Positions 1-8,179 of a stretch of 64,000 bases of DNA are shown piece after piece (position 1 is the first letter of the stretch; each line of letters starts with the position of its first letter). The position numbers were made by a program, and so were the translations under genes. Source of the stretch: Alkalimonas collagenimarina (GTDB taxonomy: Bacteria > Pseudomonadota > Gammaproteobacteria > Enterobacterales > Alteromonadaceae); the NCBI RefSeq assembly GCF_030717845.1, contig NZ_JAUZVZ010000018.1:1-64000 (forward strand), read 5' to 3'. The notes under the pieces are model-generated. The model saw nothing but the letters and a program-made list of their open reading frames with translations. It was not told the DNA's origin and did no database searches.

Positions 1-396
1 GGTGATCTGTTGCTGCAAAGCGATTTGCACGCCGGCTTTGCTGCACTCTTGCTGCAACATCTCGACAATATCTTTGGCGCTTTCATCGCAAAACAACTGG
101 CCGAGTGTTTTCTCGTGGTAGGGGATCTGATACTGCTGCACCAGAGCAATAAAATCCCACTGGGTATAACGACTGAGCGCCGATTTGCAAAAGTGCGGGT
201 TCTGCGATAAAAAATTCTCCGGGCTGGCGTACATGTTGGTGAAGTTACAGCGGCCGCCGCCAGACATCAGGATCTTACGACCGACTCGTTTGCCATTATC
301 GAGTACCAGCACCTTGCGGCCACGCTTACCGGCCTCGATAGCGCACATTAAACCGGCCGCTCCAGCGCCAATGACGATGACATCCCACTGCTGCAT
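1..396 (-). CDS. BaiN/YhiN (HI0933)-family flavoprotein, N-terminal part
   Basis: This is a partial gene; its 3' end lies beyond the left edge of the window. The protein starts MQQWDVIVIGAGAAGLMCAI, a dinucleotide-binding beta-alpha-beta fold with a GxGxxG motif for FAD. It is followed by the family signature around residues 45-55 (MSGGGRCNFTN), typical of the HI0933/YhiN flavoproteins. The family is a set of NAD(P)/FAD-dependent oxidoreductases; the substrate in this organism is not known. The ATG lies two bases downstream of the waaA-kdkA stop codon, so the two genes are probably cotranscribed with this one second. Only about 130 codons are visible. Confidence 0.85.
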   Translation of the reverse strand, partial: MQQWDVIVIGAGAAGLMCAIEAGKRGRKVLVLDNGKRVGRKILMSGGGRCNFTNMYASPENFLSQNPHFCKSALSRYTQWDFIALVQQYQIPYHEKTLGQLFCDESAKDIVEMLQQECSKAGVQIALQQQIT

Positions 397-397
397 G

Positions 398-2509
398 TTA
401 TGTCCGCTCTTTTGGTGTGAGTAACTGCTGCTGATAGCCGTGCTTAAGTGCATCCCAATCGGCTGGCTGCCAGTGAAATACCGCTAATTTGCCCAGCTCC
501 TTGTTAAAAGAGCGCAATAAGCGCGCTAAGTTTTGCACGGTCCACTCGCCGGGCTGTCGACGCTCGCACTTATCAAAGTCGATCAGCCACACTTTGCCAC
601 TGGCATCGAGCATAATGTTGCGGCAATTCAGATCCGAGTGATACACACCCAGTTGATGCATCCGGGCGATAGCGGCGCCGACCGCATGCCACTCACTCGC
701 ATTCATCGCCCGCTGCTGCAAAATGGCAGCCAGATCCTTACTCTCCGGGATCAGTTCAATCAGCAAGTCCGCACGGTAAATCAAGCCGCTACGCTGATAT
801 CGAGCAGCTACCGGCCTGGGGACAGCTAAGCCTTGGCTTCGCATCCAGCTTAATAACTGATATTCCTGCATGGCCCGGCTTTGTGCCACCGGCTGCAGCC
901 AGAACTGGTCATGCAGCACCTTACCAATTAAGCCGCCGCGGTAATAATGCCTCAACACCAGTTTATGCTCGCCATATTGGACAAAATAAGCGGTATTCCG
1001 GCCGGTTGAACTGCCAATTACCGCTTGCTGTTGTTGCCACCACTGGCTTTGAAAGTGTTGTGGCATGACCTCAGTAAAAAAATCCGGGTCAAACCAGTAG
1101 CTGGCACCGTTTTGCTCACGTACTTGATACGCAGCGGGCTCTTCGGCGTGATGGGCGGTACTTTCTGGTGAAGCGTTTGTTGGTGTAGGCTTTGCTGGCA
1201 TAGCTGCTCCTGAAAATAATGTATCTATTGCAGCCACTGTGTGCGCGGTTGCGCCCTGCTGCTGTAAGAAAAAGCTCTGTGCCCGCTGCCCCTGAGCCTG
1301 GCGGGCATCGGCGTTGTTCAATAAACGGCGGCTATTGTCCAATAACTCATGGCTATCTGCTACCACACTGACCGCCTGCTGTTGCTGCAATTGCCGATAA
1401 GCTTCTTTAAAATTAAATAGATGCGGCCCAGTTTGTACCGCTTTGGCAAAACAAATGGCTTCCAGTGGATTGTGGCCGCCACGTTCGATTAAACTGCCGC
1501 CAATAAAGACCAGATCGGCCAATTGATACCAAACCAGTAACTCGCCCATGGAATCGCCCAGGGCAATATCTGCGGTTATTTCTGCTGAGGTTGTGGTTGA
1601 TTCTGCGGACTCACTTTGCTCTACAGTGACACTGCTTCGCCGCCATAAACTGAGACCCGCTTCTTTAACCAGCTCAGCTACTTTGTCGAAACGCTCCGGA
1701 TGGCGCGGCACCAAGAACAACACTAACGAAGGAAATTGTGGTTTTAATTGCCGATAAAGCGTCAGAAGCTGCTCATCCTCACCGGCATGAGTGCTGGCCG
1801 CCACCCACACCAAACGCTTGGCAACCATCGGTTGAAAGTGCGCAACCATGCTGGCGGTAGTGGCCGGAATGTCCAGTTCAAACTTTACATTACCGCTGAC
1901 CTGTAAGGTACCAGCATAACCAAGGGCACGAAAGCGCTGGCTGCTGGCTCTATCTTGCGTGAGCAACAGATTGATATTTCGCAGTAGTGGCTTGGTCATG
2001 GCAGCAAAACGGCGATAGCCTTTGGCAGAGCGTGCCGATAAACGCGCATTCACCACTGCGACCGGAATCGCTTGTTTGGCACAAGCATGCAGTAGATTAG
2101 GCCATAATTCGGTTTCCATAATAACCAGCAGCTCTGGTCGCAGCAGCGTTAAAAAACGTCTCACAGCTCCCGGGTAATCCAACGGCAAATAACAATGCTG
2201 CACGCTGGTACCCAAACGGCTTTGAATCGTAGCAGACCCTGTAGGTGTGGTGCAGGTGACCGTAATGGCTTTATCAGGATACTGCTGCTGCAACTGCTGA
2301 ATCAGTGGTGTAGCTGCAATCACTTCACCTACGGACACTGCATGCACCACGATACCGCCAGGTTTCAGTGACTTAGCAGAAAGCCGAAAGCCAAAACGCT
2401 CCGTTAAACGCTGCCGATAGGCTGAGTCTTTGCGTGAGCGCCATAAGAAATAAAGCACAACAAAAGGCAGTGCTACATAGAGCATTAATGAATAAAAAAT
2501 AACAGTCAA
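398..2509 (-). CDS. waaA: Fused Kdo transferase and Kdo kinase (WaaA-KdkA)
   Basis: The protein has 703 residues, against about 425 for an ordinary WaaA. Residues 1 to about 430 are a complete 3-deoxy-D-manno-octulosonic acid transferase (GT30): an N-terminal membrane anchor (residues 3-23), the ERFG segment and a C-terminal GGSLIERGGHNPLEA donor-site motif. After a linker, residues from about 460 to 703 match KdkA, the kinase that phosphorylates Kdo on lipid A. The catalytic loop HSDLNCRNIM has Asp626, and the metal-binding DFD is at 644-646. Lipid A glycosylation and Kdo phosphorylation would thus be done by one inner-membrane protein. The ORF is uninterrupted through both domains. Family knowledge: KdkA normally accompanies a monofunctional WaaA that adds a single Kdo; whether that holds here is inference. 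Confidence 0.9.
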   Translation of the reverse strand: MTVIFYSLMLYVALPFVVLYFLWRSRKDSAYRQRLTERFGFRLSAKSLKPGGIVVHAVSVGEVIAATPLIQQLQQQYPDKAITVTCTTPTGSATIQSRLGTSVQHCYLPLDYPGAVRRFLTLLRPELLVIMETELWPNLLHACAKQAIPVAVVNARLSARSAKGYRRFAAMTKPLLRNINLLLTQDRASSQRFRALGYAGTLQVSGNVKFELDIPATTASMVAHFQPMVAKRLVWVAASTHAGEDEQLLTLYRQLKPQFPSLVLFLVPRHPERFDKVAELVKEAGLSLWRRSSVTVEQSESAESTTTSAEITADIALGDSMGELLVWYQLADLVFIGGSLIERGGHNPLEAICFAKAVQTGPHLFNFKEAYRQLQQQQAVSVVADSHELLDNSRRLLNNADARQAQGQRAQSFFLQQQGATAHTVAAIDTLFSGAAMPAKPTPTNASPESTAHHAEEPAAYQVREQNGASYWFDPDFFTEVMPQHFQSQWWQQQQAVIGSSTGRNTAYFVQYGEHKLVLRHYYRGGLIGKVLHDQFWLQPVAQSRAMQEYQLLSWMRSQGLAVPRPVAARYQRSGLIYRADLLIELIPESKDLAAILQQRAMNASEWHAVGAAIARMHQLGVYHSDLNCRNIMLDASGKVWLIDFDKCERRQPGEWTVQNLARLLRSFNKELGKLAVFHWQPADWDALKHGYQQQLLTPKERT

Positions 2510-2646
2510 CGAGGTTAATCACCCAAAACTTTGTGCAATCAGGCTATCAGCAGCAGACTTTAGCCACAACTGCAATTAGTATAACATGCATCATTATCTG
2601 GTGCTGCCTGATGCTGCGCCCCCCCACTGAATTAAGAACTCCGCCC

Positions 2647-3657
2647 ATGAAAATTGTCCACATTATCCTGACTCATAGTTTTGCCGGTAGCGAACGTCAC
2701 GCCGTCGAGCTGGCGAATTTACAAGCCGAGCAGCACGATGTCACAATGATTTTGCATCAGCGCGGCTGTGAACAACGGCCTGATGCCATTGCCCATCGCT
2801 TATCAGCAAAGGTCAAAGTTGACATCGTTCGCGGCTGGACACCATGGGCGATTTGGCAGTGCCGCCAGCGCTTACGTCAACTGGCGCCAGATGTAGCGCA
2901 TGCTCATCTAAGTGCGGCCTGTCGAGCTCTGCATGGTGTTGCCGGGCTCTGCCTGCGCGTCGCAACCTTGCATATTCATTATAAAAAACAGCAACACCGC
3001 GCACTGGATGCTTTGATTGCAATTGCCCCCTGGCAGTTGGATGCTATTCCAGAACCATTGCGCTCCAACAGCAGGCAGATTGATAACTGGTCATTACCGA
3101 CACCAGCCGACCCGGACGCCAGAACTCGGTTGCGCCAGCAGTATAACATCGCTGAGGATGCTATCGTGTTTGGGGCTTTGGGACGGGTCGAGCACAGCAA
3201 AGGGCATGACGTTTTGATCGAGGCGTTTCAGCAGGCAAAAATCCCGAACAGTCGGCTGGTGATTGTTGGGCAGGGCAAGAGCTGGCAACAGATACGGCAG
3301 CAGACCCCCGCTGACATCATTATGCCGGGTTTTAGCGATGAACCACAAAACTGGTTACGCTGTTTCGATCTCTTTGTCAGTACGGCTCGCACCGAGCCCT
3401 TTGGGCTGGTATTTTTGGAGGCAATGCATGCAGGCTTGCCTATTCTTGCTACAGCATCGGAGGGGGCCAGTTATTTGCAGCCCTGCATTGCCCGGCCATT
3501 AACCCCTATTGATGACCCTCAGGCCTTGGCTCAGGCAATGCGAGAGCATGCCACAGCTCCACGCCAACAATACCCGATGGATCGCTTTTTACCAGCAGCC
3601 AAAGCAGACGAAGTCCTGGCGTTCTATCAACAACAATTAGCAAAAAGCCGCATATAG
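2647..3657 (+). CDS. GT4-type glycosyltransferase
   Basis: This 336-residue protein is a GT-B glycosyltransferase. The N-terminus MKIVHIILTHSFAGSERHAV has the usual acceptor-side G-S-E-R loop. The C-terminal half has ALGRVEHSKGHDVLIEAF (start of the glycos_transf_1 domain) and the EPFGLVFLEAM motif, with the donor-phosphate glutamates E-x7-E. I place the start at the ATG at 2647, not at an upstream in-frame start at 2533, because the upstream 38 codons look non-coding and the family begins directly with the first beta strand. The gene is divergent from waaA-kdkA, which suggests a role in LPS core or a related surface glycan. The acceptor cannot be deduced. Confidence 0.85.
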   Translation: MKIVHIILTHSFAGSERHAVELANLQAEQHDVTMILHQRGCEQRPDAIAHRLSAKVKVDIVRGWTPWAIWQCRQRLRQLAPDVAHAHLSAACRALHGVAGLCLRVATLHIHYKKQQHRALDALIAIAPWQLDAIPEPLRSNSRQIDNWSLPTPADPDARTRLRQQYNIAEDAIVFGALGRVEHSKGHDVLIEAFQQAKIPNSRLVIVGQGKSWQQIRQQTPADIIMPGFSDEPQNWLRCFDLFVSTARTEPFGLVFLEAMHAGLPILATASEGASYLQPCIARPLTPIDDPQALAQAMREHATAPRQQYPMDRFLPAAKADEVLAFYQQQLAKSRI

Positions 3658-3689
3658 CGGCTTAAAGGTACCAGAAAAATGCTTTGTTT

Positions 3690-3714
3690 CAGCTGGCTTA
3701 GTTGAAGCCAGCTG
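3690..3714. terminator. Hairpin between convergent genes
   Basis: There is a perfect 10-bp stem (CAGCTGGCTT paired with AAGCCAGCTG) with a 5-base loop between two convergent glycosyltransferase genes. No strong T tract follows on either strand, so a bidirectional terminator is likely but not proven. Confidence 0.5.
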
Positions 3715-3723
3715 AGTCTTAGC

Positions 3724-4464
3724 CTACCGCCACAGATCGGCCACCCATTGCACTGGCAGTACACGGCGATACCACTTACCGCTGACACCAGCAATTACAT
3801 CCGGTGGATTAGGCTTGCCATGGAACACCACGATTTTAGCGCCCTCGGGTATAGCTGCGGGTTTAAACCAACTCATAATGCCTTTCGCCATGCAGTGGCG
3901 CTTAAAGCTAACGCACCACTCTGCTGGCCAGTACTGCAACTTACCCTGCTGAGCTAAGTTCTGAGTCACAAACTCCTGTTCGTTACGTACCTTGGCTAGC
4001 TCACGGTCTTTGTGGTTTTTCAATAGCTCAATCAAATCACTATGCGCGCCAATCTCGTAGCGATACACCGATGTATTGCCAGTGGCGTCGGATTTATCCC
4101 ACTCTTTGATGACAAAAAACTCGCCTTTTGGCTGAAAAAAGCAGTCGATGTTATCGACTATCACCACATCCAAGTCCAGAAACAGCGTCGGACCTGTCAA
4201 GTCATACAGCGGGTCGGCAAAGCTGGTTACTTTCAACCAGCCATGGCCAAAACTCCAGGGCAGGCGCTCATCAAAATCTTTGAAGCCCACCATTGGGATC
4301 TCTTTCACTTCTACCGCAGGGTCGATGTCGTGTGCATCATCGGTAAAACAAATAAAACGAAAAGGCAAAGTGATGTTGCGGCTGACCATTGAGTACAGCT
4401 TATTGACATAGCTGGCATCAAACTTGGTGCCCCATTTAATACAGATAATATTTACCGTTTGCAT
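3724..4464 (-). CDS. Putative nucleotide-diphospho-sugar glycosyltransferase
   Basis: This 246-residue protein begins MQTVNIICIKWGTKFDASYV. It contains ICFTDDAHD near residue 40 and a LFLDLDVVIVDN segment near residue 95, the DxD-type metal and sugar-nucleotide site of GT-A fold enzymes. The layout resembles GT8-like or DUF-type glycosyltransferases seen in capsule and LPS clusters. The basic, aromatic C-terminus (KWYRRVLPVQWV) could bind membrane. It converges on the GT4 gene, so both may modify surface glycans. Donor and acceptor are unknown. Confidence 0.6.
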   Translation of the reverse strand: MQTVNIICIKWGTKFDASYVNKLYSMVSRNITLPFRFICFTDDAHDIDPAVEVKEIPMVGFKDFDERLPWSFGHGWLKVTSFADPLYDLTGPTLFLDLDVVIVDNIDCFFQPKGEFFVIKEWDKSDATGNTSVYRYEIGAHSDLIELLKNHKDRELAKVRNEQEFVTQNLAQQGKLQYWPAEWCVSFKRHCMAKGIMSWFKPAAIPEGAKIVVFHGKPNPPDVIAGVSGKWYRRVLPVQWVADLWR

Positions 4465-4518
4465 ATCGCATTCCTGACCAGAGATAATGACGTCATCATA
4501 CCAGCTCTGAATATGAAA

Positions 4519-4548
4519 AGAAAAAGGGTAAAGCAGCGGCTTTACCCT
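4519..4548 (-). terminator. Rho-independent terminator of the peroxiredoxin gene
   Basis: On the minus strand a 10-bp stem (AGGGTAAAGC / GCTTTACCCT) with a 4-base loop is followed by TTTTTC. It starts about 25 bases after the peroxiredoxin stop codon. Confidence 0.85.
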
Positions 4549-4572
4549 CGGAATAATAAAGCAAGTCTTATC

Positions 4573-5046
4573 TTACAGCGCTGCCAGTATCGTCTCTGCT
4601 TTGCTGGCTTCGAAGCTCTTGCCTTCTTCTACGTTCAAGACCGTGACCTTACCATCGTCAACAATCATGGCATAGCGCTTTGAGCGCACGCCACCAAAGT
4701 CGCCGGTATCCATGGTCAAGCCCAACGCTTTGTGGAAGGCTCCACCACCATCGGAAAGAAAACTAATTTCATCAGCATTCTGGGTTTCTGCCCAGGCACT
4801 CATGACAAAAGCATCATTCATTGAGGTACAGACAATCGTATCCACACCCTTCGCTTTGATCTCATCAGCCAAAGCAATGTAGCCTGGCAGGTGAGACTCG
4901 GAGCAGGTTGGGGTAAACGCCCCCGGCACCGCAAACAGCACCACTTTTTTACCGGCAAAAATATCCGCTGTGGTTGGGTTTTTCATGCCATCTGAACTTA
5001 ACTGCTGAAAACTTACATCTGGTAACTTATCGCCAACGTTAATCAT
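4573..5046 (-). CDS. Prx5-type (AhpC/TSA) peroxiredoxin
   Basis: This 157-residue cytoplasmic thiol peroxidase reduces hydrogen peroxide and alkyl hydroperoxides using glutaredoxin or thioredoxin. The peroxidatic Cys48 lies in VPGAFTPTCSESHLPGY, the signature of the Prx5/type II subfamily. The C-terminal half carries SDGGGAFHKALGL and the RSKRYAMIVDDGKV strand. The length equals that of the unfused enzyme, with no glutaredoxin domain as found in Haemophilus-type fusions. It stands alone, has its own terminator, and is one of three oxidative-stress genes in the window with gor and katG. Confidence 0.92.
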   Translation of the reverse strand: MINVGDKLPDVSFQQLSSDGMKNPTTADIFAGKKVVLFAVPGAFTPTCSESHLPGYIALADEIKAKGVDTIVCTSMNDAFVMSAWAETQNADEISFLSDGGGAFHKALGLTMDTGDFGGVRSKRYAMIVDDGKVTVLNVEEGKSFEASKAETILAAL

Positions 5047-5152
5047 GATCCTATCCTTTTGGTTCTACTTCGTTTCACAGTGAGATCAGCATAACATACT
5101 GCCGTCCCTTGTTTGGTTCGTTCACCAACATTGCTGCTGATGAGGATAATGA

Positions 5153-5908
5153 CTATAAAGCTGCGTTGATGTACACATCAAAACGGTTGTTCTTTCCTTT
5201 GACCATATGACTGGGTTTGGTTCCCGCCAAATGCTCAGCATAAGCCGGTCGCTTCACGACCACGCGCTTTGTCGCCAATGCCAGCGCAGGCTCAAGCAAT
5301 TGATCCGCATCGGGGTCCTCGCCGACCACATCGTGAAAAGCGCGCATTTCTTTTTTGACCAGCGCCGACTTTTGCCGCTCGGGAAACATAGGGTCCAGAT
5401 ACACTACATCCACCGACTCGGATTGCTGCAAAGCGTCTAATGCTGAACTAAAGCGCAAACGCATTCGATCAGGCAACCATTCAGACAAGCCCGGATCAAG
5501 CCCCGCCCGCCGTAAACCATCAACCAATAGTGCCGCTACCATCGGGTTACGTTCGACCAGAGTGACATCGGCTCCGATACTCGCCAACACAAAACCATCG
5601 CGCCCCAGGCCGGCCGTCGCATCCAATACGGTAAGATCGCGCTTTTTATGCAGGCCAACCGCTTTGGCTATCGCCTCACTTTTCCCACCGCCATGCTGAC
5701 GCCGGTAACTGCTGCTGCCGCTGGCGAAATCAACCAGAATATCGCTTTGCTTTATTAATTCAGTATGACGCAGCACCAGACGTTCCTCGTGCCAGCTTAG
5801 GTACCAGCCGACAGCTTTGTCACCAAGTGGCAAAGCAAAGCGTTGACTTAAGCTTTCAAGATAGGCCTGATCTACCGCATTTTGTGCAATGGCCGGTAAC
5901 ACAATCAT
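5153..5908 (-). CDS. rsmJ: 16S rRNA (guanine1516-N2)-methyltransferase
   Basis: This protein is homologous to E. coli RsmJ (YhiQ), which methylates G1516 of 16S rRNA with S-adenosylmethionine. The SAM motif is DATAGLGRDGFVLASIG, followed by ERNPMVAALL. The catalytic segment is VVYLDPMFPERQKSALVKKE, with the N-methyltransferase DPMFP. Near the end come ATKRVVVKRP and a GKNNRFDVY tail. The start at 5908 (MIVLPAIAQN) gives 251 residues, the normal family length. The ORF remains open to a TTG at 5953, which would add 15 residues that are not expected. Confidence 0.93.
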   Translation of the reverse strand: MIVLPAIAQNAVDQAYLESLSQRFALPLGDKAVGWYLSWHEERLVLRHTELIKQSDILVDFASGSSSYRRQHGGGKSEAIAKAVGLHKKRDLTVLDATAGLGRDGFVLASIGADVTLVERNPMVAALLVDGLRRAGLDPGLSEWLPDRMRLRFSSALDALQQSESVDVVYLDPMFPERQKSALVKKEMRAFHDVVGEDPDADQLLEPALALATKRVVVKRPAYAEHLAGTKPSHMVKGKNNRFDVYINAAL

Positions 5909-5976
5909 CAGGACAGACTCCGCAAAAGCCTGCAGTGTAACGCCTGCAGCCAAAGAGCACCAGAGACCATCCGCTG

Positions 5977-6465
5977 TTACATGATCTCTTGCTTAGACGT
6001 GCCGGTCAATTTGCATTGTCCATCAACCAAACTGACTTGAGGCTCCGGCACAATGGCACAATCAGACATCCTGCCCAGACGAATGTTTTCAGCTTCCGCA
6101 GCTTTATTGTAGCTATTAATTTTTTGCTGAAGCACCGTTTCATTGCTGCTTTTTACCGAATAGGCAATGTATTCAGCCGGGCCTCCACAGGGTTTGTGAC
6201 CAAAGCCAATCACACGGCATTGGCTAACATCATCGGCTTTAGCATCGCCAATCATCGCCATGATTTCGGACCGCATCTGTGACAAATCTGGATTCGCTTT
6301 CATTTGTCTGTCTCGCTCTCTGACTGCTGCTATGGGATTGGTTTGCGGATCGATGGGTTCAATCAGTGGTTCAGGTGCCACACGATCTGCACTCGCCTGG
6401 CCTTGTTGACAAGCAGCAAGCAAAACGACGAAACAACAGGCCATTAGCCTCGATAAAATTCGCAT
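5977..6465 (-). CDS. Predicted lipoprotein of unknown function
   Basis: This 162-residue protein starts MRILSRLMACCFVVLLAACQ, a signal peptide with lipobox LAAC. The mature part is polar and contains QCRVIGFGHKPCGGPAEYIAYS, a cysteine-containing segment often seen in small periplasmic proteins that sample a conserved disulfide. I do not recognise a named family. The ATG at 6465 is chosen over the upstream start at 6489 because it places the positively charged n-region correctly. It lies head-to-head with the TraT-like pair. Confidence 0.7.
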   Translation of the reverse strand: MRILSRLMACCFVVLLAACQQGQASADRVAPEPLIEPIDPQTNPIAAVRERDRQMKANPDLSQMRSEIMAMIGDAKADDVSQCRVIGFGHKPCGGPAEYIAYSVKSSNETVLQQKINSYNKAAEAENIRLGRMSDCAIVPEPQVSLVDGQCKLTGTSKQEIM

Positions 6466-6594
6466 GATGTACTCCAAATAGTAGGGCACGCCCTAAGTGT
6501 AGACAACTTATCGAGTAAGCTGCCATTAAGCGGCCATTAAGCTAAACTGGTTAGACTTAAGGTGTTGAGCTTATGTTATAACAGGAAGCCTAAA

Positions 6595-7326
6595 ATGAAA
6601 CAAATGCTTTGGCTCAGTGTGATTTTTATAACACTAACCGTTACCGGCTGTGGTGCCATTCATACCTCGGTATCGAAACGAAACCTCGATGTGCAAACGC
6701 AGATGAGTTCCACTATTTTCTTGGATCCGGTCGAGCCTGAGCAGCGCACTATCTTTGTTGATATTCGTAATACCTCTGACAAACCTGAGTTTGATATCCG
6801 CCCGATGGTGGTTCAATCGCTGCAAAGCCGGGGCTATCGGGTGATTGACAGCCCATCGCAGGCGACTTACTGGCTGCAAGCCAACATCTTGCAAGTTGGG
6901 CGAACTAATGCCCGGGCTGCCAATAGTGCCATGAATGCAGGCTATGGCGCTGCCGGCGGTGCCGTACTTGGCCACACCGTTCACAGAGCCACCGGTGGGT
7001 CATCGGGCTCTGCCGCTACTGGAGCAGCCATCGCCGGAGCTGTCGCAGGAACGGTATTTGATGCTTTAATTGAAGATGTCTATTACAGCGTCATCACTGA
7101 TATTCAAATCATGGAGCGCTTCGATGGCACTGTGCAAGAACGTTCGGAGCATTTATTAGTGCAAGGCGATAGCGGCAGTACTACTTCCAGCTTTCAGCGC
7201 CAGAGTGATCAACGCCGTTATCAAAGCCGGGTGATTAGCTATGCCAACCAATCCAACCTGAAATGGGACGACGCAGCGCCGGAGCTGCAAATGGGATTAG
7301 TCCGGTCGTTAGCAGGCCTGTTTTAA
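6595..7326 (+). CDS. TraT-like outer-membrane lipoprotein (copy 1)
   Basis: This 243-residue lipoprotein has lipobox VTGCG and begins its mature part CGAIHTSVSKRNLDVQTQMS, which matches TraT, the surface-exclusion and complement-resistance lipoprotein of F-like plasmids. A central glycine-alanine-rich hydrophobic segment (residues 120-150) is followed by EDVYYSVITDIQIMER and ends with the RVISYANQSNLKWDDA region of TraT. There are no conjugation genes nearby, so this is a chromosomal homologue. The start at 6595 gives a normal signal peptide. A second copy follows two bases after the stop, so the pair is an operon from a tandem duplication. Confidence 0.88.
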   Translation: MKQMLWLSVIFITLTVTGCGAIHTSVSKRNLDVQTQMSSTIFLDPVEPEQRTIFVDIRNTSDKPEFDIRPMVVQSLQSRGYRVIDSPSQATYWLQANILQVGRTNARAANSAMNAGYGAAGGAVLGHTVHRATGGSSGSAATGAAIAGAVAGTVFDALIEDVYYSVITDIQIMERFDGTVQERSEHLLVQGDSGSTTSSFQRQSDQRRYQSRVISYANQSNLKWDDAAPELQMGLVRSLAGLF

Positions 7327-7328
7327 GC

Positions 7329-8168
7329 ATGATCCTACGCTGGTTTGCACTGGCTGTTGCACTGTGGCTAAGTGGTTGCAGTGCCATACATACCTCCATC
7401 GTCAAAGGCGATTTGGATGTGCAAACCCGTATGAGTCAAACCATCTATTTAGACCCGGTCGACCCTGAACAACGCACTGTCTTTCTCGACATTCGCCAAA
7501 CCGCCGCCGAATTTCAACACCCTATCGGGCAGGCCGTCGCTGAACTGCTTCTTCAACGCGGTTATCAAGTGATTGACAGCCCGGCGATGGCTCAGTATTG
7601 GTTGCAGGTCAATGTTCGGACCGTGCTCAAACAATCACCAGAAAAGGTGCTGGCTCAACCTGAATACGACATGAGCGAACACGACATTGCGGTGCTGATG
7701 AATCCTGCACTCGCTGCGCTGCCGCCGCCACTACCCGATGAAGCGAAAGCAAAACAAGAGCGTCGTCGTAGCCGCTCAGGTTCAAGCAACGTATATGTAG
7801 GGTATTCCAGTGGTCGTAATGTCAGCAGCAAAGAATTGCGTAATACGTTGTTTGCTCTCGCAGTCATAGCAGGTGCCGAGTATGCCGGCCGTCAAATGGT
7901 ACAAGATGTCTATTACACCATGGTGACCGATATTCAGGTGGCAGAAAAGCTGCCACTCGAGGAAGAGCAGCAGGTACTTGAGCAAAGTGCCCACCTGCTG
8001 TTGCAAGGAGATAGCGGCTCGACTGAACAGCTATGGCAACGCACTCTGGACCGACGCAAATATCAGGCACGTATCGTCAGCTTTGCCAATCAGGCCAATC
8101 TGGATTGGCAAGAGGCCGAGCCTGCTTTGCAGCTCGGCCTGATGCGTTCACTAGCCGGTATTTTTTAG
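7329..8168 (+). CDS. TraT-like outer-membrane lipoprotein (copy 2)
   Basis: This 279-residue paralogue of the preceding gene has lipobox LSGCS and the same CSAIHTSIVKGDLDVQTRMS start. The TraT landmarks DPVDPEQRTVFLDIRQT, QDVYYTMVTDIQVAEK and QARIVSFANQANLDW are kept. It differs in the middle: the Gly/Ala-rich membrane-like segment is replaced by a longer region with a basic RRRSRSG stretch near residue 150 and a short Gly/Ser part. The start at 7329 lies two bases after the copy 1 stop. The two lipoproteins may form mixed oligomers; that is inference. Confidence 0.87.
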   Translation: MILRWFALAVALWLSGCSAIHTSIVKGDLDVQTRMSQTIYLDPVDPEQRTVFLDIRQTAAEFQHPIGQAVAELLLQRGYQVIDSPAMAQYWLQVNVRTVLKQSPEKVLAQPEYDMSEHDIAVLMNPALAALPPPLPDEAKAKQERRRSRSGSSNVYVGYSSGRNVSSKELRNTLFALAVIAGAEYAGRQMVQDVYYTMVTDIQVAEKLPLEEEQQVLEQSAHLLLQGDSGSTEQLWQRTLDRRKYQARIVSFANQANLDWQEAEPALQLGLMRSLAGIF

Positions 8169-8179
8169 TAAAGCGTTTT

